From NCBI GenBank assembly GCA_965232595.1, contig OZ246983.1, positions 496,001-560,000 of the forward strand: a DNA stretch of 64,000 bases. Direction: 5' to 3'. The first letter of the stretch is position 1, and each line of letters begins with the position of its first letter. This DNA is from SZUA-309 sp965232595. Lineage in GTDB: Bacteria; Pseudomonadota; Gammaproteobacteria; Pseudomonadales; Azotimanducaceae. Positions 32,457 through 41,769 of the stretch are shown in pieces. Position numbers and translations under genes: made by a program. The notes under the pieces were generated by a model. The model saw nothing but the letters and a program-made list of their open reading frames with translations. It made no database searches and was not told where the DNA came from.

Positions 32457-34289
32457 ATGAGCACTCAGGACAGTACCGGTCTCAAACAGTTCCGGGATCT
32501 TCGTCAGCTGGTTTCGGAGCGCCAGCAATCCACGCCTGAGCAGTCAGAAGCGCAGGCGCAGGCTGAAGCAGCACGAGCGGAAGCGAGGCGCAGGGAACCT
32601 GCCTGGCTCATATCGAACCTGATCCCTCGCTCCGTGTACCTCAGCCACGCCGACCAGAAGAAACTCATCCCACCGTTCGGGACCCTGGAAATCAGCCAGG
32701 CGGAGTTCGAAGACTTCGAGCTCGATGAGTGGACATCCATGGGCATCCTCGAAAAGGCTCCGATCAGCACCGCCAAAACATCGACGTTCGAGATGCTCGG
32801 GCTCGTCTGGGCAGCAGCGTTGGTCTACGGCGGCCTCGTCTACGGCATCTGGCGCCTGCTGGCCTTGTTCACCAGCAATTCTCCACCAGCGGATTTCTGG
32901 GTGAATACAGGTTACCTGGCGCTGTTCGTCTCAGGAGCGGTGCTCGCATACCAAGGCTTCGATCGGCAGAGGCTGACCGCAGCAGCCCAGACGCTGAAGC
33001 ACTCGGTAGGTGCGATATTGCAGCTCGGTGTGTCGTTCGGTGTGCCGTTCGTGGCGATCACTGCCGATCTGGCGTCTTCCGCTTCTACGGGCACATTCGC
33101 ACCGAATACGATTAGTCTGTTCGGGTTCGAGCTGCAGTTCATCAGCGATAAGCTGATCGGTCCGATCCTCCAGGTACTGCTGATCGGCGTGCTGTCCGGC
33201 CTTCCGGCTCTGCTGTTCTACCTTTTCGATCGACAGCGTCTATCCACGCTCAGAGAGTCCTTTTTCCGCTCCATCGTTCTGCTGGTGCCATCAATCCACA
33301 CGCTGAAAGACGCCGAAAGCGTGTTCGGCCTGCGCGCGGAAGCGGTCCTTGGCAACTCCGACACCCGCGGCGGCTCACGTTTCCTGCCACACAATCGCAC
33401 CATCATCTTCGTGACCACAATCATCGTCGCCATAGGCTGGACTATCACCCTGGCACCGACATCCAGCGCTTCCCAGCTGACTGACTACCTGACCCCCACA
33501 CCCAGCCCGATGGCGTACGCTTTTCTTGGTGCCTACACGTTCGGTATCGGCATGCTGTTCAGACGCTACGCACGGTCAGACATAAAACCCTCAGCCTATG
33601 CCCACTTCACGATACGGACGATCACCGCAGTCATCATCGCATGGGCGGCCACCCTTGCCATTCCGGAAAACCAGACGGCGCTGCTGCTCATGGTCGCCTT
33701 CCTCATCGGCTTCTTTCCCGACACCGGCCTGATGGCCATCGCCGAGTACGTGAAGAATACGAAGTTCATCAAGATGCGCGTCCCATCGATCACCGAGAAG
33801 TTCCCGCTCGAGCGGCTCGACGGCATCAACATCTACCACCGCGCCAGGCTTATCGACGAGGGCATCGAAAACATGGAGAACCTCGCCCACGCCGATCTGA
33901 TCGAGCTGATGTTGCAGACGCGCATACCGTTGGCAACGCTGATCGACTGGATAGACCAATCCATTCTCTATCTGCACGTCGCTGCCGACACCGACAAGGT
34001 CGACGAGGACATCATCAAGCTTCGCGAGTACGGATTGCGGACTGCAACCGATCTCGAGATCGCCGCCAAAGCGGCCAGGAAAAGGACCGAGCTGGACGAG
34101 TTCCTCAGCCTGCTGAATCCCGGCGAGCCCGTAAGTCGATTGCGGACGATCCTCGATGCGCTGCTGGACGACGAGTGGATGGAAACAGTTCGGGTCTGGC
34201 GGCAAACGCGCTATCCCACTGACGTCCTCACCTGCCCGGACGATCTCGCTGCAGCTGGTCAGAAAGACTACGAGACGGAGCAAACCTGA
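32457..34289 (+). CDS. multi-pass membrane protein with C-terminal helical domain, unknown family
   Basis: The 610-residue protein begins with a coiled, charged stretch (SERQQSTPEQSEAQAQAEAARAEARRREPAW) and a small soluble domain. About eight transmembrane helices fill residues 115-435. A cytoplasmic C-terminal region (LERLDGINIYHRARLIDEGIENMENLAHADLIELMLQTRIPLATLIDWIDQ) resembles helix-hairpin-helix modules that bind nucleic acid or proteins. The family is not recognised. It is the first gene of a tight cassette: its stop overlaps the next start (TGATG). The gap upstream is 240 bases and likely holds the promoter. It may be the membrane platform for the exported protein and lipase that follow. 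Confidence 0.72.
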   Translation: MSTQDSTGLKQFRDLRQLVSERQQSTPEQSEAQAQAEAARAEARRREPAWLISNLIPRSVYLSHADQKKLIPPFGTLEISQAEFEDFELDEWTSMGILEKAPISTAKTSTFEMLGLVWAAALVYGGLVYGIWRLLALFTSNSPPADFWVNTGYLALFVSGAVLAYQGFDRQRLTAAAQTLKHSVGAILQLGVSFGVPFVAITADLASSASTGTFAPNTISLFGFELQFISDKLIGPILQVLLIGVLSGLPALLFYLFDRQRLSTLRESFFRSIVLLVPSIHTLKDAESVFGLRAEAVLGNSDTRGGSRFLPHNRTIIFVTTIIVAIGWTITLAPTSSASQLTDYLTPTPSPMAYAFLGAYTFGIGMLFRRYARSDIKPSAYAHFTIRTITAVIIAWAATLAIPENQTALLLMVAFLIGFFPDTGLMAIAEYVKNTKFIKMRVPSITEKFPLERLDGINIYHRARLIDEGIENMENLAHADLIELMLQTRIPLATLIDWIDQSILYLHVAADTDKVDEDIIKLREYGLRTATDLEIAAKAARKRTELDEFLSLLNPGEPVSRLRTILDALLDDEWMETVRVWRQTRYPTDVLTCPDDLAAAGQKDYETEQT

Positions 34290-35593
34290 TGAGCACACTT
34301 GTACGCTCAGTTACCCCCACCGCTGCGCTTGCTGCGATCCTGATGGCATGCAGCGTCGCCTTTACTACTTCGGCCGAAGAGGTTGTGGTCAACGCCGAGG
34401 AGCTGAGGCGGCTGGACGCCGAGGTGTTGCGGGTCGAGCGTCTGGATTCGAGCACCCTGTCACCGGCCATCCGTCGCGCAGACTCTGCTATTGATCGCAG
34501 CCGCATCACTGACCTGAGCACCGTCACCGGCACCGGCACCGGCAGCCGCGTCAGCGAAACTGCGCCGGAGTGGCGCCTCCAGCCTGGTGAGTACATGGCT
34601 CTCAAGGTAGAGGGTGGCTCCCGGACGCTCCCCTGCACTATAGCTTCCGGGCAGTGTAGCCAAACCGAGTTTCGCTATCTGGCCTTCGACGAGGCTGGAT
34701 CGAGGCTTGATCTGTCACTCGACGTGGAGGCGGACTCGAATCTCCGCTACGACACCGACGAGAAACGCTACGAAAGCTCGCTGTTCGTGAAGCTAACCGA
34801 CCAGGCCAGTCCGGGAACCATTGGCGACATCGACGGCATGATTCAGGTCGTGATCAGTGCGCCCGTGGACAGCGTCACGCCGGGCGAGATTCTGAACATG
34901 GAGCAGACCAACTTCTTTCAGGCTGTAGAGCTTTCGGTTCGCGATCCGGAAGAGCCTACCGTGGTCCGGCTGGCACCGAGCAGCGAGACCGATCCTTACG
35001 TGCTGGATCTCGGCGTGACCAGGCCTGAACTCGTGGTCAGCGGACCAAGCTCGATACTCGGTTTCGGCCTGGAAGCAGCCACCATCACCATCCGCATTGA
35101 CGGCATCGATGAGCCACCCACGGGTGCAATCGTGCTGCAGGCAGACGGTGGCCTGGGCGAATCTTCTGTCGTTCTGAATGGTTCAGGTACCGCAACCACG
35201 ACGCTGCGTTCCCGTTCGACAGGCCAGGACATGGTCAGCGCATCGCTGAATCCGTTCGCCGACGGCCAACACCGGATCGAGTACGTGATGCCCTGGAGCT
35301 GGCTCGTATCCGTGCTGCTCGGCTCCTTGGTAGGCATCGCTATCCGAGTCACCATGCGTCGTCGCGATCCGCAGATGCCTGGCGACACGAAGTTCGACAT
35401 CGGTATCGGGCTGGTTGGCGGGTTCATGGGCGCTTTGCTTTACGCCCTGGGAATCAATATAGCCAACGTCCCCATGCCGTCCGGATACAGTGAAGCAGTC
35501 ACTCTGGCGATGAGCGCGCTAGGTGGTTGGGTGTTCCCCAAGTGGCTTTCAGGTCTCGGCAAAGCGAAACCGGATCAGGAGAACGAGCAATGA
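34289..35593 (+). CDS. exported, C-terminally membrane-anchored beta-rich protein, unknown family
   Basis: The 434-residue protein has an N-terminal signal (AALAAILMACSVAFTTSAEE; the MAC could be an imperfect lipobox). A beta-rich extracytoplasmic region of about 310 residues contains a presumed Ig-like part (LVVSGPSSILGFGLEAATITIRIDG). Two or three transmembrane helices follow near the C-terminus (WLVSVLLGSLVGIAIRV, IGLVGGFMGALLYALGI). A short Gly-Thr run occurs near residue 80. Translation is coupled with both neighbours: it starts on the stop of the membrane protein gene and overlaps the lipase gene as ATGA. Function is unknown; sensing or anchoring at the envelope is a guess. Confidence 0.72.
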   Translation: MSTLVRSVTPTAALAAILMACSVAFTTSAEEVVVNAEELRRLDAEVLRVERLDSSTLSPAIRRADSAIDRSRITDLSTVTGTGTGSRVSETAPEWRLQPGEYMALKVEGGSRTLPCTIASGQCSQTEFRYLAFDEAGSRLDLSLDVEADSNLRYDTDEKRYESSLFVKLTDQASPGTIGDIDGMIQVVISAPVDSVTPGEILNMEQTNFFQAVELSVRDPEEPTVVRLAPSSETDPYVLDLGVTRPELVVSGPSSILGFGLEAATITIRIDGIDEPPTGAIVLQADGGLGESSVVLNGSGTATTTLRSRSTGQDMVSASLNPFADGQHRIEYVMPWSWLVSVLLGSLVGIAIRVTMRRRDPQMPGDTKFDIGIGLVGGFMGALLYALGINIANVPMPSGYSEAVTLAMSALGGWVFPKWLSGLGKAKPDQENEQ

Positions 35594-37188
35594 GTATCGA
35601 AGCGCCCTTCTACCCGATCATCTATATCCGAGGCTACGCTGCCACCATGGGCGAAATCGAAGATACCGTGGCGACGCCGTACATGGGATTCAACCTCGGC
35701 TCTACCAAGCTTCGGCAAAGCTACGACGGCGAGATCGTGAACTTCATCTTCGAGTCTCCTCTGATACGACTCATGAAAGACGAGGGTTACAGCGACGTCT
35801 ATCAGGACGGCGAGGTGATCCCCCGTAGCGAGAAAACGTCACCCCGCAGCATCTGGATCTTCCGCTACTACGAGCCTGTCTCGGAAGACCTGGGCGAAGG
35901 TGAGCGGAGGAGCATCCCCCGGTTTGCTGCCGATCTGAGGCGTTTCATCCTCCGGGTTCGCGATCAGACCTGCGGAAACGACGAGACGATGCGAGCGGGG
36001 TTCAAGGTCTATCTGGTGGCCCACTCCATGGGCGGCCTCATCGCTCGCTGTTACCTGCAGAACATCTGTCGGTACGGGCTCGAGGACGCCTACGGCTCCG
36101 CCAACGCGCCAGGCCTGGCTGAAGAAACTGCGGCCTCCGAGCTGAGCAATCTGCCTGCCGAGACAATGGTGGACAAAGTGTTCACCTACGGCACGCCGCA
36201 CAACGGTATCGAGATGGCAGGTCGAAACGTGCCGGACCTGGCTTCGCTGGACCGCCTGCACGCACGAAACTTCAATCGCAGCTTCATGCGCGACTACCTG
36301 AAGCTGCCTGGCAGCAGCACTCGAGTCGATTCTCTCGGCAATGCCTTCCCCACCGAACGGTTTTTCTGCTTCATCGGCTCCAACTATCGCGACTACGACG
36401 CTTTTCTGGGCCTGTCGAAGAAAGGTACCGGCCCGCTTAGCGATGGGCTGGTGATGATGAGCAACGCCGGCGTCGAAGGCGCGCCCCGGGCCGCCGCACA
36501 TCGAAGCCACAGCGGACCTTACGGTATCGTCAACTCCGAGGAGGGCTACCAGAATCTGCGCCGTTTTCTGTTCGGCGATATCCGGGTGGACGTCACTCTG
36601 CACGTGGACGAGCTCACGCTCCCAACGGAGATCACCAGGGAGTTGGGCGGCAACATGGATCGCCTGCGAGCCGCCTACAACATCGAAGCCTCCGGCACCC
36701 TTCGCGGCCTGAACGTGTTTCTCAACGAACGGCGGGTGGCGCAGGAATCAGCGATTCGGAAAACCTACGAGGAGCTGTTGAACCCGCGGAAGCAGGTCTA
36801 CCTGTTCAGCACCTATCTTCTACGTCGCGCCAAAACCGGTGCGCGTGATACCGCTCTGGCCTTCGCCCTTGAGATCGGCGTGCAGGTCCCCGTCTACGAG
36901 ATCGACAACACCTTCTGGCTGGATGATCACTATGAAGGTGGCTACGTGTATAGAGATACGGTGGCCGTACACGTCCGACAGAGCAAGGACAGCACGACAG
37001 TAAAGTACGGGCTGGCTTCGGTATCAGGAGCGGGGAGCGCAAACAGCGCGCCGTCAGAGCTGCCAGCGTCGGTCGACGGCCAACTGGTCTACGAGATTCC
37101 TATTGGCTTCAACGCCAACACGTCGAGAAAGCCGAAGCCAGGCATGCGGGGCAGGCTGCGATTCGCCGTCAGCCCCTGGAACCAGTAG
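35590..37188 (+). CDS. PGAP1/lipase-like alpha/beta hydrolase
   Basis: The 532-residue protein carries an alpha/beta hydrolase core. PIIYIRGYAATMGEIED starts the fold. The nucleophile elbow is VYLVAHSMGGLIARCYLQN with Ser146, and VFTYGTPHNGIEMAG is the TPHxG stretch typical of lipases of the PGAP1/lecithin-acyltransferase kind. About 200 additional C-terminal residues (from VDVTLHVDELTLP) form an unrecognised beta-rich domain. No signal peptide is seen, so the enzyme should begin in the cytoplasm. The start at 35590 overlaps the previous stop as ATGA. Its place behind two membrane proteins suggests action on membrane lipid or on acyl proteins. Confidence 0.82.
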   Translation: MSIEAPFYPIIYIRGYAATMGEIEDTVATPYMGFNLGSTKLRQSYDGEIVNFIFESPLIRLMKDEGYSDVYQDGEVIPRSEKTSPRSIWIFRYYEPVSEDLGEGERRSIPRFAADLRRFILRVRDQTCGNDETMRAGFKVYLVAHSMGGLIARCYLQNICRYGLEDAYGSANAPGLAEETAASELSNLPAETMVDKVFTYGTPHNGIEMAGRNVPDLASLDRLHARNFNRSFMRDYLKLPGSSTRVDSLGNAFPTERFFCFIGSNYRDYDAFLGLSKKGTGPLSDGLVMMSNAGVEGAPRAAAHRSHSGPYGIVNSEEGYQNLRRFLFGDIRVDVTLHVDELTLPTEITRELGGNMDRLRAAYNIEASGTLRGLNVFLNERRVAQESAIRKTYEELLNPRKQVYLFSTYLLRRAKTGARDTALAFALEIGVQVPVYEIDNTFWLDDHYEGGYVYRDTVAVHVRQSKDSTTVKYGLASVSGAGSANSAPSELPASVDGQLVYEIPIGFNANTSRKPKPGMRGRLRFAVSPWNQ

Positions 37189-37236
37189 CTGCTCGCACTG
37201 GACGCTGGCTAGCGTTATCTGACACGGAGAGAAAAC

Positions 37237-37497
37237 ATGGAAATGATGCCCGGAATACTGTCGATCATTCTGGCGCTCGCCATACCCATCGTGCTGATCG
37301 GCGGGCTGTGGAACCGTCATGCCGGGGACAAACCCAAAGGAATTGGCTGGCAGTTCATACGCTACACCGTGCTGGCGATCTCGGTGCCGACCATAGCGCT
37401 GCTGGCGTTGAACGATGCGCTGTCAGGCGAAGCCGCAACGCTGATCGGCACCGCAGTCGGTTTCGCGTTCGGCAAGAAAGACGAGAACGACGGCTGA
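37237..37497 (+). CDS. small two-TM membrane protein
   Basis: An 86-residue protein with two hydrophobic helices (MMPGILSIILALAIPIVLIGGLW and FIRYTVLAISVPTIALLALN) joined by a charged loop (NRHAGDKPKG). It ends with a Gly-rich segment and a charged tail (FGKKDENDG). ACGGAGAGAAAAC precedes the ATG. It lies 48 bases after the lipase gene and 114 bases before the MAGNIS gene, all in one direction. Small two-helix proteins of this sort can be subunits, pores or holin-like factors; nothing in the sequence decides. Confidence 0.7.
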   Translation: MEMMPGILSIILALAIPIVLIGGLWNRHAGDKPKGIGWQFIRYTVLAISVPTIALLALNDALSGEAATLIGTAVGFAFGKKDENDG

Positions 37498-37611
37498 CTA
37501 ACGAGCGCACGAACACACTGTATTCGGACAGCAGTTTCGTGCACTCTTTCATTGGGGGCGAGTTCTTTTTGCAGTACGCACCGCTAACTCAAGAAGAATC
37601 AGGAGGACAAG

Positions 37612-38367
37612 ATGCCAGACACTATGGCAGGCAACATATCCAAGGGACGCATCCTCAGGCTTCTGGATGCACACCTTACGACAGGCACGGACATAACAAC
37701 CGTTTTCGACAACCTGCTGAACGGCGAGCCGCTCTCTAACGTCATTCAAGACATGGGGCCGAACGGAACCCTGGACCGTCTGCACGCGATCGAGAAACGC
37801 CATATCAACAAACACTGGCTGGGAATCACCACACCCACGAAGCTGACCTACTGGCCGCAGCTGAACCAGGGGACCAAGGACTCGGTGCTGCGCGAAGGGT
37901 TTCTCGACGCACTTGAGCGATCGTCCGCAGTCAACGGAGGTGCACGCGTGCTTACCAGGTCGATCGTCACCTACTGGCTCTGCGCGGGATCGCACTTCGA
38001 GGTCATCGTCTGTGCAGACGCACCCGATCAAACGACGATCATCCTGGCAACGCCATCCATCGCCTGGCGATACCTGGGGCGGCGACGGGTCCCGGCAGGG
38101 TCGAACGTTGACAACGCGGACAATCCCGATGGGCCTCTGACTCACAACGACGATATCTACGTCTACGGACCGGGCCCTGAGATTCGGTACGTCGCCCACG
38201 AGGCGAACAAGCGAAGAATGAAGGTACGAGGTGATGCCACCCTGGTGACGCGCAGAAAACGGCGTTTCGGGACGGACGACATGACAGGGAACACCCGGTC
38301 ATACATCGTCAAAGGAGAGGAAGACGCCTTCGATCCGGACTTCGTAGCACCCTGGCCACCTCCCTAG
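37612..38367 (+). CDS. MAGNIS family protein, copy 1 (unrecognised family)
   Basis: A 251-residue soluble protein of no family known to me. Its first 20 residues (beginning MPDTMAGNIS) are identical to those of the protein encoded at 56684-57478. The shared core is IVTYWLCAG-x-HFEV-x-VC and TPSIAWRYLG-x-RR near residues 120-160, plus H-I-N-x-HW-x-G and YWP. The last 60 residues (rich in Arg/Lys, RRMKVRGDATLVTRRKRRFG) are more divergent. No signal peptide or transmembrane helix is present. AGGAGGACAAG precedes the ATG. It ends the membrane/lipase cassette, and its stop codon overlaps that of the TIR-STAND gene on the opposite strand. Confidence 0.78.
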   Translation: MPDTMAGNISKGRILRLLDAHLTTGTDITTVFDNLLNGEPLSNVIQDMGPNGTLDRLHAIEKRHINKHWLGITTPTKLTYWPQLNQGTKDSVLREGFLDALERSSAVNGGARVLTRSIVTYWLCAGSHFEVIVCADAPDQTTIILATPSIAWRYLGRRRVPAGSNVDNADNPDGPLTHNDDIYVYGPGPEIRYVAHEANKRRMKVRGDATLVTRRKRRFGTDDMTGNTRSYIVKGEEDAFDPDFVAPWPPP

Positions 38368-41300
38368 CCACGGCTGAGCGCCTCAGCAAGCGAGGCCTGG
38401 TAGTCGGACATCCCCAATCGCCGGGCCGCCTCTGAGGCTCTCTCCCCATGAGAAGAGCCGGCGGCATCGTCACATGCGCTCAGATAGGTGAGCGCCATCA
38501 CCACTTCGCTGTTCGCGCCAATCCGATCGGCATAGGTCATCGCGCTCTCGAACCTTCGAGCGGCCTCAGCCAGCTGACCGTTGCGGAAGTGGCAGATGCC
38601 GGCGAGGCTCTCCACGGTCATCGGCCAGCCGAGAACGTTTCGAACTCCGTTCGACGTCAATTGGTTGAGAGCCGCAATCTGCATCGCCTCATCGTCTCCG
38701 CACTCATGGGTCAGGGCGCAGGCTTCCAGGTACATCGCAGTCAGCGGTGCAGACGTAAGGCTCATGTCGGACGAATCGGACCTCTCGCCCAGCGCTTCGG
38801 CCAGGCCAGAGTAATCGGCCCGCTGGTACAGCTCAGCGAACCTCAGGAACGGTTCGACCTGACGCCGGAAAGCCGCTGACCGTATCCAGCTGAAGTCAGA
38901 CGCAAGAAGGTCCAGCTCGCCACGATAGAGGCGCATCCGGGCCTTAGCGCCGAGCAGGAACGCAGTCGCCCAGTAATAGTCGGATTCGAGAATCAGCTCG
39001 ACGGTGCGCTGAAATACATCGTCAGCGCTTGACCAGTGTCCTCGCAGCACATGCAGGTTGAGCAGCGCCGCGAGCGCCAGACTGTGCTCACCCGATCGGG
39101 GAAGGATGTAATTCAGCGCGTCTGCATCGGCGACGTCAGCCTCGAGGGCCTCAAAATCACCAACCATAAATTGAGGCATAGGCAGCCTGTGCAGACACCG
39201 CACCCGGCGCACGTGGTCGTTGGTGATCTCCGTATAACGGACCCCGTCCTTCCAGGCCGCGATGGCTTTTTCGGGCTTCATCTCGGTGAGAAACGGCAAG
39301 GCCGTAGCGGTGCTCAATCGCGCCAACAGGTCATGATCATCATTCTCAGTGGCTATCTGATGGGCTTCATCAGAGCACTGCCTTGCCCGTTGAAGGTCGC
39401 CTCTCAGCCCGAAAGCAGTGGAGAGCGTTTCCAGGAGACGGCCTTTCTGGCGCGCAGGAATGTCTTCCTCCACGTCCAGACAGACCTCAGCCCGCACCAT
39501 CATCTCCTCGCGGGCCTTGCTGTTGCTGCCATAGGTGATGTGCCATCTGAGGAGATCGTCGATCACAGTAACCGTATCGAAGTACTCGCCGGCCTCTCCT
39601 GAAAGGTCCAGTGCGTGCCTGTAGTGCTGGGCCGCGCGTTCCGGCTGGCCGTTACGATGACAGACAGTTCCAACCAGATGATGCGCTACAGCGAGCCCTT
39701 CCACGTTGCTGTCAGCTTCGAGCTCAATGAAGAACTCCAGGAACTGAGTTGCCATGTCCCAGGAGTGCAGCTGGTAGGCTCTGTTGCCCGCTGCCCGGCA
39801 GGACTCCTTGAGCTCATCTCGGTCTATAAGATCCCGTGAGCGGACCAGATGGTGCGCGATCAGCGTGATGTCAGCACTCTGCTCACGAAGCAGCAACGCA
39901 ACACCATGGTGCAGAACCTGCTTCCGCGAGTTGCTCAGGCCTTCGTACACGACCTGCTGAAAGAGCGGGTGGCCAATCCGGTAGTCGAACTCCTGCGGTT
40001 CAATCAGCTCCAGCGCTTCGAGCTCATCGAGGCTGGCAGCCACGTCAGCGGGCGCTCTGTGCAGAAGCTTCGCGATGGTACCGACACCGAAGTTGCGGCC
40101 CCAAACCGCGGCGGCTTCCAGAGCCATCCTCGCCTGCTCCTCTAGCGAGGCAACACGTGAAAACACTGCTTTCGCCAGATCAGCGGGGATCTGATCGAGC
40201 AGCGAGTCATCAATGAGGGTGAAGTGATTGTGGCGCCAGAGGATGTGATTGTTCCGGCGAGCTTCCTGGACCAGCGAACGAATGAAAAGAGGGTTGCCAC
40301 GGGAAACGGACAGTACGTGACTGACGAAGCTCTCGGCAGCTCTGCCACCGCACTCGCGTTCAACCAGCTCCCTGCTCGCGTCGTCATCCAGTGGCTGCAG
40401 CTGTATGTGGCTCGAGGAGTCACGCAGATGGATCTGATCAACGAGCAATCGCTGTTGTTCTGTCAACCTGTTGGCTCTAAAGCTCAGCAGAAAGACCAAC
40501 CTGTTCTTCGTGTTGCTGGACTTGGCGTACGACACCAGAAAATCGAGGACGGAAACGGACGCTGCATCCATCCACTGCAGATCGTCGATGGACAGCACGA
40601 CCATTGCCTCTTCTGCGAGAGTTCCCAGCAGCTGCGTCAACCGAACGAGAATCTGCTGTTTGTCCACGTCAATGTCGTCAATGGATTTACGTCGCGTTCG
40701 TGGCTCGCCAAAGAGGTTTCGCAGCCCTTCCCTGACTTCAGCCGGAACATCGATGTCACTGACGACGGGGACTATCGCTTCCATCAGGGGCTGGTAAGGA
40801 GATACGCCGCCCTGGATACCTCGAGCCCGGAATACCCTCGCCCCTTCTTCCTGATAAATCCTGCAGAACTCGTCGATCAGAACGGATTTTCCAACTCCGG
40901 CTGCGCCAGCAACAAGCGTCGCTGAAGTGGACTCAGCCTGGGATCTGGCAGACTTGCGAACCGCCTCCAGTTCCTCAGTACGGCCGAATAGAACCGTTTG
41001 CTTCGTGTCTTCCGGCGCGTAGTCGAGAACTCGATTGAATAGCTGGTCGAGGTGACTGTGTCGCCGCTCCGCGACCCATCTCCGAAGACTGATCGTATCG
41101 ACCAGTTGGAACCCGAAGGGCGGAGAAGAGTCATCGATAAGGACAGGAACGATTTTCGACGATTCGAGCGCGTAGTTCGCCTCTTCCATGACCCATCGCG
41201 ACTTGATCGCGCCGGAAGACCAGACGACGACGACAACGGAAGCCTGGTTCAGCTGCTGCTCGAGCTCGGCAGGAAAGTGACTTCGGCCGGCGATGTCCTT

Positions 41301-41399
41301 GTCCCACCAAACCGACCATCCCTGCAACTGCAGCGATCTCGCGAGATCCTCAACCACCTTCGCGTCTTCGTGGGCGTAGCTGATGAAGATCTGTGACAA
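38364..41399 (-). CDS. TIR-domain STAND NTPase with TPR region
   Basis: The 1011-residue protein has three parts. Residues 1-125 form a TIR domain (IFISYAHEDAKVVEDLARSLQLQGWSVWWDKDI; SRWVMEEANYAL with Glu72/73 at the NADase position). Residues 135-430 form an AAA/STAND ATPase with Walker A GAAGVGKS (165-172), Walker B VVLSIDDLQWMD near 280, and GNPLFIRSLVQEA. The remainder is helical TPR-like repeats. Such TIR-STAND proteins are sensors or effectors in bacterial immunity: the repeats sense, the ATPase oligomerises and TIR consumes NAD. The ATPase/TPR part also resembles adenylate-cyclase or LuxR-type regulators, so another signalling role is possible. It converges on the MAGNIS gene. Confidence 0.88.
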   Translation of the reverse strand: MSQIFISYAHEDAKVVEDLARSLQLQGWSVWWDKDIAGRSHFPAELEQQLNQASVVVVVWSSGAIKSRWVMEEANYALESSKIVPVLIDDSSPPFGFQLVDTISLRRWVAERRHSHLDQLFNRVLDYAPEDTKQTVLFGRTEELEAVRKSARSQAESTSATLVAGAAGVGKSVLIDEFCRIYQEEGARVFRARGIQGGVSPYQPLMEAIVPVVSDIDVPAEVREGLRNLFGEPRTRRKSIDDIDVDKQQILVRLTQLLGTLAEEAMVVLSIDDLQWMDAASVSVLDFLVSYAKSSNTKNRLVFLLSFRANRLTEQQRLLVDQIHLRDSSSHIQLQPLDDDASRELVERECGGRAAESFVSHVLSVSRGNPLFIRSLVQEARRNNHILWRHNHFTLIDDSLLDQIPADLAKAVFSRVASLEEQARMALEAAAVWGRNFGVGTIAKLLHRAPADVAASLDELEALELIEPQEFDYRIGHPLFQQVVYEGLSNSRKQVLHHGVALLLREQSADITLIAHHLVRSRDLIDRDELKESCRAAGNRAYQLHSWDMATQFLEFFIELEADSNVEGLAVAHHLVGTVCHRNGQPERAAQHYRHALDLSGEAGEYFDTVTVIDDLLRWHITYGSNSKAREEMMVRAEVCLDVEEDIPARQKGRLLETLSTAFGLRGDLQRARQCSDEAHQIATENDDHDLLARLSTATALPFLTEMKPEKAIAAWKDGVRYTEITNDHVRRVRCLHRLPMPQFMVGDFEALEADVADADALNYILPRSGEHSLALAALLNLHVLRGHWSSADDVFQRTVELILESDYYWATAFLLGAKARMRLYRGELDLLASDFSWIRSAAFRRQVEPFLRFAELYQRADYSGLAEALGERSDSSDMSLTSAPLTAMYLEACALTHECGDDEAMQIAALNQLTSNGVRNVLGWPMTVESLAGICHFRNGQLAEAARRFESAMTYADRIGANSEVVMALTYLSACDDAAGSSHGERASEAARRLGMSDYQASLAEALSRG

Positions 41400-41769
41400 G
41401 GTTCCACCCTTACGATCCCTGTCGCAACACCGTACGTTGTGGAAACTCGCAGTTCAATAACAATTGTCAGATCGGCAGAGCGTGGGCCGAATTACTCTTC
41501 CAGATCAATGACCATACCGTTCATCTCCGAGTCTATGTACGTGCCATACGGATAAGTGCCTCGCACGTTATTAGGCATGGATTCTACAGCGCTTAACCGA
41601 AGAGAATCAGACCCAACCGAAGTCGAAACAGTTAAGACCCGCGCACACGTTCCAGAACTGAAAGGGGCCCTGGAATCCAGGTATAGCCAGCCTCCTGCTT
41701 GGACTCGCGTCGCCTTAAGAGATGACGTGATGCCGGTGAGCTTCGGTAGCCCAGGCCAGTTCAATACCG
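41400..41769. other. intergenic stretch without a convincing gene
   Basis: These 370 bases separate the TIR-STAND gene start from the end of the outer-membrane protein gene. The bases just after 41400 should hold the TIR-STAND promoter, but no clear -35/-10 pair is seen. A short minus-strand frame at 41578-41492 encodes 28 residues ending YIDSEMNGMVIDLEE that look protein-like and could be a remnant, but there is no ribosome-binding site or support. No tRNA, repeat or insertion element was recognised. Confidence 0.5.

Noticed and set aside
34525..34550. GGCACC tandem repeats
   Set aside because: They are a short Gly-Thr coding run inside the exported membrane protein gene, not a separate repeat element.
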